Shown here: positions 27,745 through 36,237 of the stretch, one piece after another
How the letters are laid out: each line of letters opens with the position of its first letter
Position numbering within the stretch: position 1 is the first letter of the stretch
Assembly (NCBI RefSeq): GCF_900188275.1
Contig: NZ_FZNY01000001.1
Location: 620,001-684,000, forward strand
Length of the DNA: 64,000 nt
Direction of reading: 5' to 3'
Origin: Dokdonia pacifica
GTDB taxonomy: Bacteria > Bacteroidota > Bacteroidia > Flavobacteriales > Flavobacteriaceae
The notes under the pieces: model-generated
The model's input: only the letters and a program-made list of their open reading frames with translations
Told to the model about the DNA's origin: nothing
Databases searched by the model: none
Translations under genes and position numbers: made by a program

Positions 27745-27801
27745 AAATTAGTTTAGTTAACATCAGGCCTCTTACGTTAAGAAACCATTACATTTGCGGC
27801 G

Positions 27802-27809
27802 CAAAAGTA
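27802..27809 (-). promoter_or_regulatory. Candidate -7 element of the TonB receptor operon
   Basis: TACTTTTG on the minus strand fits TAnnTTTG exactly, 58 bases before the receptor ATG. Confidence 0.5.
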
Positions 27810-27829
27810 CTCATTTTCGAGGGAATGAT

Positions 27830-27837
27830 TACCTTTG
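27830..27837 (+). promoter_or_regulatory. Candidate -7 element of the secreted EEP gene
   Basis: TACCTTTG fits TAnnTTTG exactly. It places the transcription start near 27843, so the in-frame start codon at 27835 is untranscribed and ATG 27886 must be used. Confidence 0.55.
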
Positions 27838-27885
27838 GCACGAGATATGTTTATCTCTTTACAGAAAATTAATACACACATTACA

Positions 27886-28944
27886 ATGTACTTAAAAAAG
27901 TATCTATTTATTGTTTTCATAGCATCGTTCGCTTTCGCGAAAGCACAAGATCAAAAAACATACAAGCCCCACACTATTGCATTCTACAATGTTGAAAATC
28001 TGTTTGATACAGAAAATGACCCCGTTACATTTGATGATGACCGTACACCCGACGGAAAAGACCATTGGACAGAAGCCATTTATGCAGACAAAGTGCAGAA
28101 GATGGCAAAGGTTATTTCAGAAATAGGACTAGACGTTACTAAAAATGCTCCTGCCCTTATTGGACTAGCAGAAGTTGAAAACAGAAAAACAGTTGAAGAC
28201 CTTGCAAATGACCCACAGTTATTAGATAAAGATTATGGAATTGCACATTTTGACTCTCCAGATAGAAGAGGGATTGATGTAGCTCTCATGTATCAAAAAG
28301 CATTATTTACTCCTACAGATATCAGTAAGCACGAGCTTATTATTTATGACAATGAAGACCCTACAAAACGTAGATTTACAAGAGATCAATTATTAGTCTC
28401 TGGTTTATTAGATGGTGATATGATTCATATTATTGTAAACCACTGGCCATCACGTTCTGGAGGAGAAGCACGTAGTCGTAAAAAACGTATGGCAGCGGCA
28501 GCACTCAATAAAAAACTTATTGATAGTCTACAAAGCAATGACCCTTATGCAAAGATCATTACCATGGGAGATCTTAATGATGACCCAACAAGTCCAAGTG
28601 TCAAAAAGGTATTAAAAGCACAAGGAAATAAAGACAAGGTAAAAGATAAAATGATCTACAACCCAATGGAACCTATGTTCAAAAAAGGAATAGGCACTTT
28701 AGCATATAGAGATGGATGGAATCTTTTTGATCAAATTTTAGTTACAGAACCACTACTTCGCAAAGATTATAGCTCTTACAGATATTTTAAAGCAGGTATT
28801 TATAACAAAAACTACTTAAGCAATCCTAAAGGACGTTATAAAGGGTATCCATATCGTAGTTTTGCCAATGGTGGATATACAGGAGGATATAGTGATCATT
28901 TCCCAGTATATATCATTTTAATTAAAGAAGTCGCTACAAAATAA
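27886..28944 (+). CDS. Secreted endonuclease/exonuclease/phosphatase-fold enzyme
   Basis: This 352-residue exported EEP-superfamily phosphodiesterase has the signal peptide YLKKYLFIVFIASFAFAKAQ. Its motifs parallel the cytosolic paralogue at 11085: NVENLFDT, GLAEVENR, DSPDRRGIDVALMY, NHWPSRSGGE, MGDLNDDP and the final YSDHFPVY. The signal-peptide end is encoded by the iterated palindrome, read as AFAKA. It diverges from the TonB receptor/DUF5689 operon with promoters within 28 bp of each other, so joint control is likely. I infer degradation of extracellular DNA or a phosphodiester for uptake. Confidence 0.87.
   Translation: MYLKKYLFIVFIASFAFAKAQDQKTYKPHTIAFYNVENLFDTENDPVTFDDDRTPDGKDHWTEAIYADKVQKMAKVISEIGLDVTKNAPALIGLAEVENRKTVEDLANDPQLLDKDYGIAHFDSPDRRGIDVALMYQKALFTPTDISKHELIIYDNEDPTKRRFTRDQLLVSGLLDGDMIHIIVNHWPSRSGGEARSRKKRMAAAALNKKLIDSLQSNDPYAKIITMGDLNDDPTSPSVKKVLKAQGNKDKVKDKMIYNPMEPMFKKGIGTLAYRDGWNLFDQILVTEPLLRKDYSSYRYFKAGIYNKNYLSNPKGRYKGYPYRSFANGGYTGGYSDHFPVYIILIKEVATK
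27931..27944. repeat. Iterated palindrome, copy 7 (in a signal-peptide coding region)
   Basis: Perfect 14-bp palindrome; encodes AFAKA at the end of the export signal of the secreted EEP enzyme. Confidence 0.9.
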
Positions 28945-28950
28945 GTAGGG

Positions 28951-29000
28951 TGCTTTAAGCTCTTACCTACCGACAGGCAGGTTTGCAAAAGCGTATACCA
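28951..29000. repeat. Composite repeat: split palindrome with inner ACCTRCC/GGCAGGT element
   Basis: A GCTTTAAGC half and an AAAGCGTATA half of the iterated palindrome bracket an inner inverted repeat, ACCTACCGACAGGCAGGT at 28965-28982. The same inner element recurs at 44832-44853 inside another split copy. Confidence 0.5.
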
Positions 29001-29006
29001 AAAACA

Positions 29007-29037
29007 AAAAAGGGAAGATAATATATCTTCCCTTTTT
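29007..29037. terminator. Bidirectional terminator
   Basis: A 13-bp stem AAAAAGGGAAGAT/ATCTTCCCTTTTT with a 5-base loop lies between converging genes. Confidence 0.85.
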
Positions 29038-29060
29038 CTATATATCATATTTTCTATCTT

Positions 29061-29495
29061 TTAAAACCATTGATTCCAAGGAATCATGGCCAGTACTGCA
29101 ATAAGTGCTAGTGTATAAAAAATAGCTAGTTTCTTAAACTTAGGTGTTGATAAACGTTGTTTTTTATGTTTAGAATATCCGATAGTTACCAGTACAATAG
29201 CAATAATCATTAATGTAGGGTGTTCTACTGCTAGTTTACGAGCAGCACTAGATAATCCTCCCATACCATTTGTTGTAATTGCATTCAGCCCAATAGGGGA
29301 CACAAAAAACAATACTAAACCTATTAGTAACTGAAGGTGCATCGTGATTAATGTAAAAAGCGCCAAACGCATATCTTTTGCACCATATTCTTTTTTACCA
29401 AAGAACTTAGCTAATGAGTTGATAGTAGTGATCACTAATATGGCAAGTACTAAATAAGCCCATATAGAGTGTACAAATTGAATCGTAGAATACAT
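29061..29495 (-). CDS. Four-helix membrane protein, cytochrome-b-like
   Basis: This 144-residue protein has four hydrophobic helices at about residues 7-27, 45-66, 91-107 and 125-139. Histidines fall in or near three of them (FVHSIW, MHLQLL, EHPTLM). That layout resembles small b-type cytochrome or copper-resistance-like membrane proteins, and Flavobacteriaceae homologues are commonly labelled cytochrome B. Haem binding cannot be proved from the sequence. It has its own -7 element and no clear partner. Confidence 0.65.
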   Translation of the reverse strand: MYSTIQFVHSIWAYLVLAILVITTINSLAKFFGKKEYGAKDMRLALFTLITMHLQLLIGLVLFFVSPIGLNAITTNGMGGLSSAARKLAVEHPTLMIIAIVLVTIGYSKHKKQRLSTPKFKKLAIFYTLALIAVLAMIPWNQWF

Positions 29496-29523
29496 AATGG
29501 TATGTGTTTAAATAATTACTACT

Positions 29524-29531
29524 CAAAGATA
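29524..29531 (-). promoter_or_regulatory. Candidate -7 element of the four-helix membrane protein gene
   Basis: TATCTTTG on the minus strand, exact TAnnTTTG match, 29 bases before the ATG. Confidence 0.5.
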
Positions 29532-29546
29532 GGGCATTTTAAACCA

Positions 29547-29586
29547 AAAAGCCGACACTAATTATAGTGTCGGCTTTGAAATTTTC
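29547..29586 (-). terminator. Terminator of the metalloprotease gene; copy A of a 40-bp direct repeat
   Basis: The stem GCCGACACTA/TAGTGTCGGC with flanking A and T runs is an intrinsic terminator for the minus strand. The whole 40 bp, including the non-stem tail, is identical to 31002-31041. Confidence 0.9.
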
Positions 29587-29647
29587 AATCTTGTTTTTTT
29601 GTAAAACCTTTAATTTATTGGATTACAGATGATAGTTAAATATTACA

Positions 29648-30931
29648 TTATTGGATATAATATTCGCTACAACTTTCTTCTATATCAAGCCAACGTTCAT
29701 ATTGTAAACCACTTGGCTGTCCAAAATCAAAAATCTTATCTGTAGTAATTACATCATGGAGTGTATATGTACTCTGTCCAGGAGATAATGCTTTAGTATA
29801 ATATTGAACACTTATTTGAGTATTATTAGGAACCCCACCTATATTACTTGTTTCTGTTGTAATAGAATAATGTACTACTTTACTACTAGGTAATGTATAT
29901 GGACTCTGATTTAAATTAAAATGCACAAAATATCTATGTTCAAAATATTGTGTGTCTGGCGATGTCTCATAATCTATTAAAGTTCTTGAGGTATTTGCAA
30001 TAGGTATTGTGGGATCATTATGTATATCTTCAAGAATTGCCACATCTCCTGATGTAAATGCATTTCTTTGTACTGTATATGTACTCCCATCCAATTTTGT
30101 TAAAACTGGACCATTACCATTACTAAATGTATAAGATGAGTACAACATAATCGAATTAAAATCAAAAGGTCCAACAGACACCTGATTTGTTGGAATTACA
30201 AAATTACCGCCACTTCCAGTTTGGGCATTTTGAGGGTTATATATTAAATGATTGTTACGATCTGAACGTTGTTGCTCATGAAATAAACCTAATGCATGAC
30301 CAATTTCGTGTATAACAGTTCCAGTGCTTGCAGCATTACTGATTTGAATAAATTGCTTTCCCCCTATACGTCCTACACTAGACGAACTCACACTTCCACT
30401 GCCCGAAATAAATTTTATGTAATCTTGTGTTTCACATGGATTACTACCTATTATCACTGGAGTCTTAGAATTACTATCTTTCCAACTTACAGACTCTGGT
30501 GAAGTACAATTAATCTCTATAAAGTTAATACAGTCTATTTGACTTTCTATAGACTGAATAGCTGCATATACTCTACTCGGGTTATTAAAATTACTAGCAA
30601 TAGCATATCTAACCGTAAAATCTGGCCACCTTCTTGAGGTATTTGAAATAGCAACAGATCTATTTCCACTATACATTTCTTGTATTTGAAGAAACTGCTC
30701 GTTAGTAAAAACCATATCATCTACTTGATATGCATTATCCGATCTTTTAATAAATTCAATAGGTTCCCCCTTAAAATTATTAATAGTAATAATTTCACCT
30801 GATTGATCTTCAGAAATTTCTGAATTAATTGCTTCACTATTTGAAGTAGGTTCTTCAAAAGTAAGATCATCTTGAGTACAAGCTGTTAACATTGCTAAAA
30901 ATGCAAGCGCTAGGATTAGTGTTTTTTTCAT
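29648..30931 (-). CDS. Astacin-type (M12A) metalloprotease lipoprotein
   Basis: This 427-residue lipoprotein (lipobox LAMLTAC) carries a zinc protease domain. The site is HEIGHALGLFHEQQRSDRNNH with ligands H208, H212 and H218, the HExxHxxGxxHExxR pattern of astacins. The Met-turn is in FNSIMLYSSY. About residues 25-100 look like a propeptide region. A C-terminal extension of some 110 residues after the protease domain is unassigned. It would act at the cell surface or periplasm. Identical 40-bp terminators lie beyond both ends of the gene. Confidence 0.9.
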   Translation of the reverse strand: MKKTLILALAFLAMLTACTQDDLTFEEPTSNSEAINSEISEDQSGEIITINNFKGEPIEFIKRSDNAYQVDDMVFTNEQFLQIQEMYSGNRSVAISNTSRRWPDFTVRYAIASNFNNPSRVYAAIQSIESQIDCINFIEINCTSPESVSWKDSNSKTPVIIGSNPCETQDYIKFISGSGSVSSSSVGRIGGKQFIQISNAASTGTVIHEIGHALGLFHEQQRSDRNNHLIYNPQNAQTGSGGNFVIPTNQVSVGPFDFNSIMLYSSYTFSNGNGPVLTKLDGSTYTVQRNAFTSGDVAILEDIHNDPTIPIANTSRTLIDYETSPDTQYFEHRYFVHFNLNQSPYTLPSSKVVHYSITTETSNIGGVPNNTQISVQYYTKALSPGQSTYTLHDVITTDKIFDFGQPSGLQYERWLDIEESCSEYYIQ

Positions 30932-30950
30932 AATTGAGTTTTAAATTTCT

Positions 30951-30958
30951 CAAATATA
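30951..30958 (-). promoter_or_regulatory. Candidate -7 element of the metalloprotease gene
   Basis: TATATTTG on the minus strand, exact TAnnTTTG match, 20 bases before the ATG. Confidence 0.5.
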
Positions 30959-31001
30959 GACAATTACAAACGTGAAGCTGTTGTTTAATATCATTAAAAA
31001 T

Positions 31002-31041
31002 AAAAGCCGACACTAATTATAGTGTCGGCTTTGAAATTTTC
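31002..31041 (-). terminator. Terminator of the Oar-like receptor gene; copy B of the 40-bp direct repeat
   Basis: Identical over 40 bp to 29547-29586, in the same orientation, 30 bp past the receptor stop. Confidence 0.9.
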
Positions 31042-31043
31042 GC

Positions 31044-31053
31044 TTTCGCGAAA
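31044..31053. repeat. Iterated palindrome, copy 8 (intergenic, core only)
   Basis: Core TTTCGCGAAA with an intact left flank (CGC) but lost right flank. It abuts the end of the duplicated terminator. Confidence 0.75.
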
Positions 31054-31070
31054 ATATATATTATGATGGA

Positions 31071-34000
31071 TTAGTTAAAGATATAACGTATTCCAACTTG
31101 TGCTTGCCATCTTGAAGACTGAAGACCGAAATCATCTATCTGCTCAACATCGTTTCCTGTTACATTTCCTGCTTCATCAAAATCTAAGAAGCTAGTAATG
31201 AAGTTAAATTCAGGTGTTGCATCTGAAGTAGATACTGTTCTAAGTGGACTTACACTTCCTCCTACAAATTTACGCACTCCCCAATCTTTATTGATTAAGT
31301 TAGTAAAGTTGAAGATATCAAAAGATAATTGTAATGTATGCTTCTTATCTCCAGACTTGAAGTAGATGTCTTGTAATAATCTTAAATCAACAATATGATT
31401 CCAAGGACCTCTAGCTCCGTTACGCTCTGCGTACTGACCTCTACGAGTTCTTAAGTAATCATCATTTTCGATAAATGTGTTGAATAATTCCCACTGACGC
31501 GCAGCACTAAGAACTACATCACCATCACCGTTTGTGATAGGAGCAAATATAATTTCACTTGCATTTGCAGGTACATAAATTAATGCATTATCACGAGAAT
31601 CATCATTAAGAAGATCACGTCCTCCACCATCTTGGTATGTAAAACTATATGGAGTAGATTGTGCTCCTTCATAGAAAAGACCGATTAATGTCTTACCTCC
31701 GAAATCTCCACCGTACTCAATCTCATAAGATACGTTTGCAGAAATACGACTTCCTAATGCAAAATCAGAACGTGAAGCTCCAGGATTTGCATTTTTACCA
31801 TTTACAGTTTGAAGGTTTCTCCACTGAGAACTGTTTTGTGATGATGTACCATCAAAAACTTTATTAGACTCTCCATATGCATATGAAATCTGTCCTTGGA
31901 AACCATTTTCTAATGGCTTTCTAAGTGTAAATGATGCGTTTGTTGCATTTCCTTCACTTGTATTAGAAAGTAAAATAATACGTCCGTATGTATCATCTAT
32001 CTCATCACCTCTATTATAGAAAGGACGGTTATCTGCACCTAGGTAGTTTCCTACTGCATCTTTCAAGTTTAAGTTTTCGTAAAATACATCTTGTAATACA
32101 TCTGTATAAGAGAAATCAACAGAAGCAATAAGACCCCAGAAAGGAAGCTTCTGATCTACAGCGATGTTATATTTAGCAACTTGTGGTAATTTAAAATCTC
32201 TAGCAATAAGGTCAATATTACCCCCTAAACCACCTGATCCAGGAGCAACATCTGTAAACTGCTGATTTACGTCTGGATTAAATACTGGTGGTGGATCTCC
32301 AAAGAATCCACTTCTAAATGTAAATCCTCCAGTTACACCATTATTATTATAAGTTCCTCCAGGCCATACTAATGGTAATCTAGATGTAAATACACCTACA
32401 CCCCCACGTACTTGTGTTGTGTTATTATCAAATACATCCCAGTTAAATCCAACACGAGGAGCAATCATTGCTGGACCATTCAATCCTTGACCTACTCTAG
32501 CACCTTGAAGATCTTTCCCTTCTGCTTCTAATAATCCAACAGTTCTTGTATTGAAATCTTCATTTACAGGACCATCTTCGTAGTAAGGTAAATCTACACG
32601 AATACCTCCTGTTAATTTAAAGTTGTCTGCAACTTGTACCTCATCTTGTACATAGAATCCAGCTTGGAATGTAGAGAAGTCTGCAGATCCAGCTGACTCA
32701 TCTCCTACAGTACCATCTCCTACTAAAGAATATCCATGTTGGTATTCAATAGGTAACGCAGGGTTTACTGCGTCTGCACTATTTAAGAAATCTGTTAAGT
32801 CATTAAATTCATAAGAACCAAAGTTAAAAGCAAAGAATAAGTTCTTAGCAGAAGCCCACTCTAAGTTTGTTCCTAATGTAACTGTATGACGTCCAGAGAA
32901 GATCTCAAAGTTATTGTTTATCGTAAAGATATCTTGGTCTAATAAGTTTGCTGTAGAGAATGGCTCTGCTCCAAAGTTAATTGAACCAGCTCCATCATTA
33001 ATTTGCACTGTTGGAAATGGATTTCCATCAGGATCACGATCATCACGTACAGCTGTATATCCTATTTTAAGGTTGTTTGCATATTTTGGTCCTAATGTAG
33101 CATTCCACTCAAAAGCTCCAGAATATGTGTTTGTTTCAAAAAACTCAGATCCGTTAAGGAATCCAATTCCTCTATTTCCAGAGTTACGTGCTTCAAGGTT
33201 TTCAGCTTGTACAACTCCTAAACGTAAATATAATTTATGATTCTGACCTGCATTTAAGTCAAAACGTAAATTGAATTTATCACTATCTAATGTTCTAGTG
33301 TTTGCATTAAATACACCTGGATTGTATCCATATTGATTCTGAAGGAATCCTGTTAATGTATTGATATTGTTATCAAAAGTAGCTTGATCAAAAATTGTTT
33401 GTCCTGGGTTATTAGGATCTGCAATTTGACCTATATCTCCTTGGTAGTTACTACTCGTAAAAGGCTGTGGCGTTTCTTCTTCTTGACGCTCATAGTTTGC
33501 AAATACAAATAATTTGTCTTTGATAATAGGACCTCCTACACGGAAACCATATAGTAATGCAGAAAACTCGTCTAATTTTTCACGAGAATCACCTTCATTT
33601 ACAAGATCTGTAGGTGTTTTTCCAGCTAAGCTCTCATCTCTATATAATCCATATACAGAACCTTCCCATTTATTAGATCCAGAACGAGTTACTGCGTTTA
33701 TAGATCCTCCAGAGAAACCTGACTGACGAACATCAAAAGGAGCTAAGTTAATTTGGAAAGACTCAATAGCATCTATTGAAAAAGGATTAACCCCCGTTTG
33801 TCCTCCATTTGTTCCTGATCCCGCAAGACCAAATACATCGTTGTTTACAGCACCATCAATATAAACGGCATTGTAACGGTTATTCTGCCCTCCTAAAGAG
33901 ATAGAAAAACCATCATTTCCTTCTGTAAGCTGTGCAGATGGAGTCACACGAGCAAAATCTGCTACAGATCGTGATACCGTAGGAAGGCTGTTAATCTCTT

Positions 34001-34427
34001 TTTGAGATATTGACGTTTCAGAACCTGTCTTATTACTGTTAAAAACACCATTGTTTTGAGCAGTAATGACAATTTCATCAAGCGCATTGGCAGATTCTGC
34101 CATAGTAGTACTAATACGCTTAGACTCTCCTAAAGAAAGAACAAACCCATTATTTGTAAAATCTTCAAAACCTACATACGATATAGATAAGTTGTATGGG
34201 CCTCCAGATTTCATGTTAGTAATACGGTAAAAACCGTCAAAGTCTGTAACAGCTCCATAAACTGAACCTGTTGGAACGTGAGTTGCAACAATGTTAGCTC
34301 CTGGTAAAGGACCTCCATTATTGTCTAATACTCGACCGTTAATTGAACTTGTAGTTACCCCTTGTGCATATGACATAGCCGTCATAAAGAAAAGAGCAAT
34401 TACAGATAAAAGTGTAATTTTCTTCAT
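31071..34427 (-). CDS. Oar-like TonB-dependent receptor
   Basis: This 1118-residue outer-membrane receptor has a signal peptide (LLSVIALFFMTAMSYAQG). The carboxypeptidase-regulatory-like domain is SSINGRVLDNNGGPLPGANIVATHVPTGS. The plug domain follows (GVFNSNKTGSETSISQKEINSLPTVSRSVADFARVTP, INAVTRSGSNKWEGSVYG), then a long barrel ending in GIRYIFN. The size and the VTRSGSN-KWEG motif resemble Oar-type receptors. The cargo is unknown. It is monocistronic with its own -7 element and terminator. Confidence 0.93.
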   Translation of the reverse strand: MKKITLLSVIALFFMTAMSYAQGVTTSSINGRVLDNNGGPLPGANIVATHVPTGSVYGAVTDFDGFYRITNMKSGGPYNLSISYVGFEDFTNNGFVLSLGESKRISTTMAESANALDEIVITAQNNGVFNSNKTGSETSISQKEINSLPTVSRSVADFARVTPSAQLTEGNDGFSISLGGQNNRYNAVYIDGAVNNDVFGLAGSGTNGGQTGVNPFSIDAIESFQINLAPFDVRQSGFSGGSINAVTRSGSNKWEGSVYGLYRDESLAGKTPTDLVNEGDSREKLDEFSALLYGFRVGGPIIKDKLFVFANYERQEEETPQPFTSSNYQGDIGQIADPNNPGQTIFDQATFDNNINTLTGFLQNQYGYNPGVFNANTRTLDSDKFNLRFDLNAGQNHKLYLRLGVVQAENLEARNSGNRGIGFLNGSEFFETNTYSGAFEWNATLGPKYANNLKIGYTAVRDDRDPDGNPFPTVQINDGAGSINFGAEPFSTANLLDQDIFTINNNFEIFSGRHTVTLGTNLEWASAKNLFFAFNFGSYEFNDLTDFLNSADAVNPALPIEYQHGYSLVGDGTVGDESAGSADFSTFQAGFYVQDEVQVADNFKLTGGIRVDLPYYEDGPVNEDFNTRTVGLLEAEGKDLQGARVGQGLNGPAMIAPRVGFNWDVFDNNTTQVRGGVGVFTSRLPLVWPGGTYNNNGVTGGFTFRSGFFGDPPPVFNPDVNQQFTDVAPGSGGLGGNIDLIARDFKLPQVAKYNIAVDQKLPFWGLIASVDFSYTDVLQDVFYENLNLKDAVGNYLGADNRPFYNRGDEIDDTYGRIILLSNTSEGNATNASFTLRKPLENGFQGQISYAYGESNKVFDGTSSQNSSQWRNLQTVNGKNANPGASRSDFALGSRISANVSYEIEYGGDFGGKTLIGLFYEGAQSTPYSFTYQDGGGRDLLNDDSRDNALIYVPANASEIIFAPITNGDGDVVLSAARQWELFNTFIENDDYLRTRRGQYAERNGARGPWNHIVDLRLLQDIYFKSGDKKHTLQLSFDIFNFTNLINKDWGVRKFVGGSVSPLRTVSTSDATPEFNFITSFLDFDEAGNVTGNDVEQIDDFGLQSSRWQAQVGIRYIFN

Positions 34428-34452
34428 AATGAATTGATTGAATTAAGCAACG

Positions 34453-34460
34453 CAAAATTA
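34453..34460 (-). promoter_or_regulatory. Candidate -7 element of the Oar-like receptor gene
   Basis: TAATTTTG on the minus strand fits TAnnTTTG exactly, 26 bases before the ATG. Confidence 0.5.
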
Positions 34461-34602
34461 ACCAATTCATGTATCTGTTAAGATTATCACAACGTTAATT
34501 AATTAACACTATCGACCTTTTTATAAACATAATAGATACATTATCACTAACTTAATTGAATTCTCTTAAAAATCACATATTAGTTAACGATTCACTAATC
34601 AA

Positions 34603-36216
34603 TTAGTCTTTTTTGTAAGAATTCATCAATTGTTTTGTTGAGGCATCATGTTTGGAAGTATTTACGTCTTGAAAATCACTAAGTATCTGTTTTGCAAGTT
34701 GTTTACCTAACTCCACACCCCATTGGTCATAACTATAGATATTCCAAATGACTCCTTGCACAAAAATCTTATGTTCATACATACCAATTAATGCCCCTAA
34801 AGTCTTCGGAGAAAGGGTATCTATGAGATACGTTGTTGTAGGTTTATTTCCTTCAAAAACTTTGAAAGGTGTGAGTTGTTCTATACGCTTTCGCGAAAGC
34901 GTACTTCCCTCAAATTCTGATAGTACTTGAGCTTCTGTTTTCCCATTCATTAAGGCCTCTGTTTGCGCAAAGAAATTGGCCATTAATTTATCGTGATGGT
35001 CTGTATTGCCATGAAGGCTTTTCTTAAAACCAATAAAATCAGCAGGGATTAATTTTGTTCCTTGGTGAATTAACTGAAAAAATGCGTGTTGGGAATTGGT
35101 TCCTGGTTCTCCCCAAATAATATTTCCAGTTTCATAAGTCACTCTATTTCCGTTACGATCTACACTTTTTCCATTACTTTCCATAATAGCTTGTTGCAGA
35201 TATGCTGGCAATCTATGTAAATACTGTGTATATGGAATTACCGCTTCGCTTTCAGCTCCAAAGAAGTTGTTATACCAAACACTTAACAATGCTGTAATCA
35301 CTGGAATGTTTTCTTCAAATGGTTGCTCTTTAAAGTGAATATCCATTTCATGAGCTCCTTTAAGCAGCTGTTCAAAATGATCATATCCTACAGCGAGCGC
35401 AATAGAAAGCCCCACTGAACTCCATAATGAAAAACGACCTCCCACCCAATTCCACATTGGGAAAATATTTTGTGAAGCAATTCCAAAATTCTGAACAGCT
35501 TCCAAATTTGTAGACACTGCTACAAAATGGTTTTCTACAGCTTGTTCTCCTAATTGATCTACAAACCATTTACGTACCGTAGTTGCATTACTTAATGTCT
35601 CTTGAGTTGTAAATGTTTTAGAAACAATCACAAAGAGTGTTGTCTCTGGATCAAGATCTTTAATAGTTTCCATCACATGATCTCCATCTACATTTGAGAT
35701 AAAGTGTGTAGAAAGATGATTTTTATAATATTGTAACGCTTCTACGATCATCACTGGGCCTAAGTCTGATCCTCCAATTCCAATATTTACAACATCGGTA
35801 ATTGTTTTTCCAGTAGCGCCTTTATGAGCCCCATCTATAATACTTTTAGTGAATGTCTTTATAGAAGAGCGTACTTGTGCTACTTCTTCTTTTTGAAAAG
35901 CAACATCTGAAAAATCTCTCAATGCAGTGTGCATTACAGCTCGGCCTTCGGTAGCATTAATGGAATCTCCTCCAAAATAGCTTGTAATAGCTTCTGAAAG
36001 TCCTACTTCTTCGGCAAGTTCTAGCAGAAGTGTTTTGGTTTCTTCTGTGATTCTATTTTTACTATAATCTACCAGAAAATCCTGCCACTGTATGGTGAAA
36101 GTACTTGCTCTATTTGTGTCTTTAAAGAGCGACGTAAGATGCGTGTCTTTGATAGTTTCAAAATGCGATTGTAATTTATTCCACGCATTTGTTTGGGTTG
36201 GGTTAAAATTTTTCAT
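34603..36216 (-). CDS. pgi: Glucose-6-phosphate isomerase
   Basis: This enzyme interconverts glucose 6-phosphate and fructose 6-phosphate in glycolysis and gluconeogenesis. The 537-residue protein has the family signatures [14 protein letters not shown], the sugar-phosphate loop [23 protein letters not shown], and [19 protein letters not shown] near the active-site histidine. Near the C terminus, [13 protein letters not shown] contains a 20-bp copy of the iterated palindrome. It is last in a probable operon, 21 bp after the M23 peptidase gene. Confidence 0.97.
   Translation of the reverse strand: MKNFNPTQTNAWNKLQSHFETIKDTHLTSLFKDTNRASTFTIQWQDFLVDYSKNRITEETKTLLLELAEEVGLSEAITSYFGGDSINATEGRAVMHTALRDFSDVAFQKEEVAQVRSSIKTFTKSIIDGAHKGATGKTITDVVNIGIGGSDLGPVMIVEALQYYKNHLSTHFISNVDGDHVMETIKDLDPETTLFVIVSKTFTTQETLSNATTVRKWFVDQLGEQAVENHFVAVSTNLEAVQNFGIASQNIFPMWNWVGGRFSLWSSVGLSIALAVGYDHFEQLLKGAHEMDIHFKEQPFEENIPVITALLSVWYNNFFGAESEAVIPYTQYLHRLPAYLQQAIMESNGKSVDRNGNRVTYETGNIIWGEPGTNSQHAFFQLIHQGTKLIPADFIGFKKSLHGNTDHHDKLMANFFAQTEALMNGKTEAQVLSEFEGSTLSRKRIEQLTPFKVFEGNKPTTTYLIDTLSPKTLGALIGMYEHKIFVQGVIWNIYSYDQWGVELGKQLAKQILSDFQDVNTSKHDASTKQLMNSYKKD
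34884..34903. repeat. Iterated palindrome, copy 9 (inside pgi)
   Basis: Perfect 20-bp TACGCTTTCGCGAAAGCGTA; read by pgi as TLSRKR. Confidence 0.92.
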
Positions 36217-36237
36217 GGGGTAGTTATTTACCGTAGC

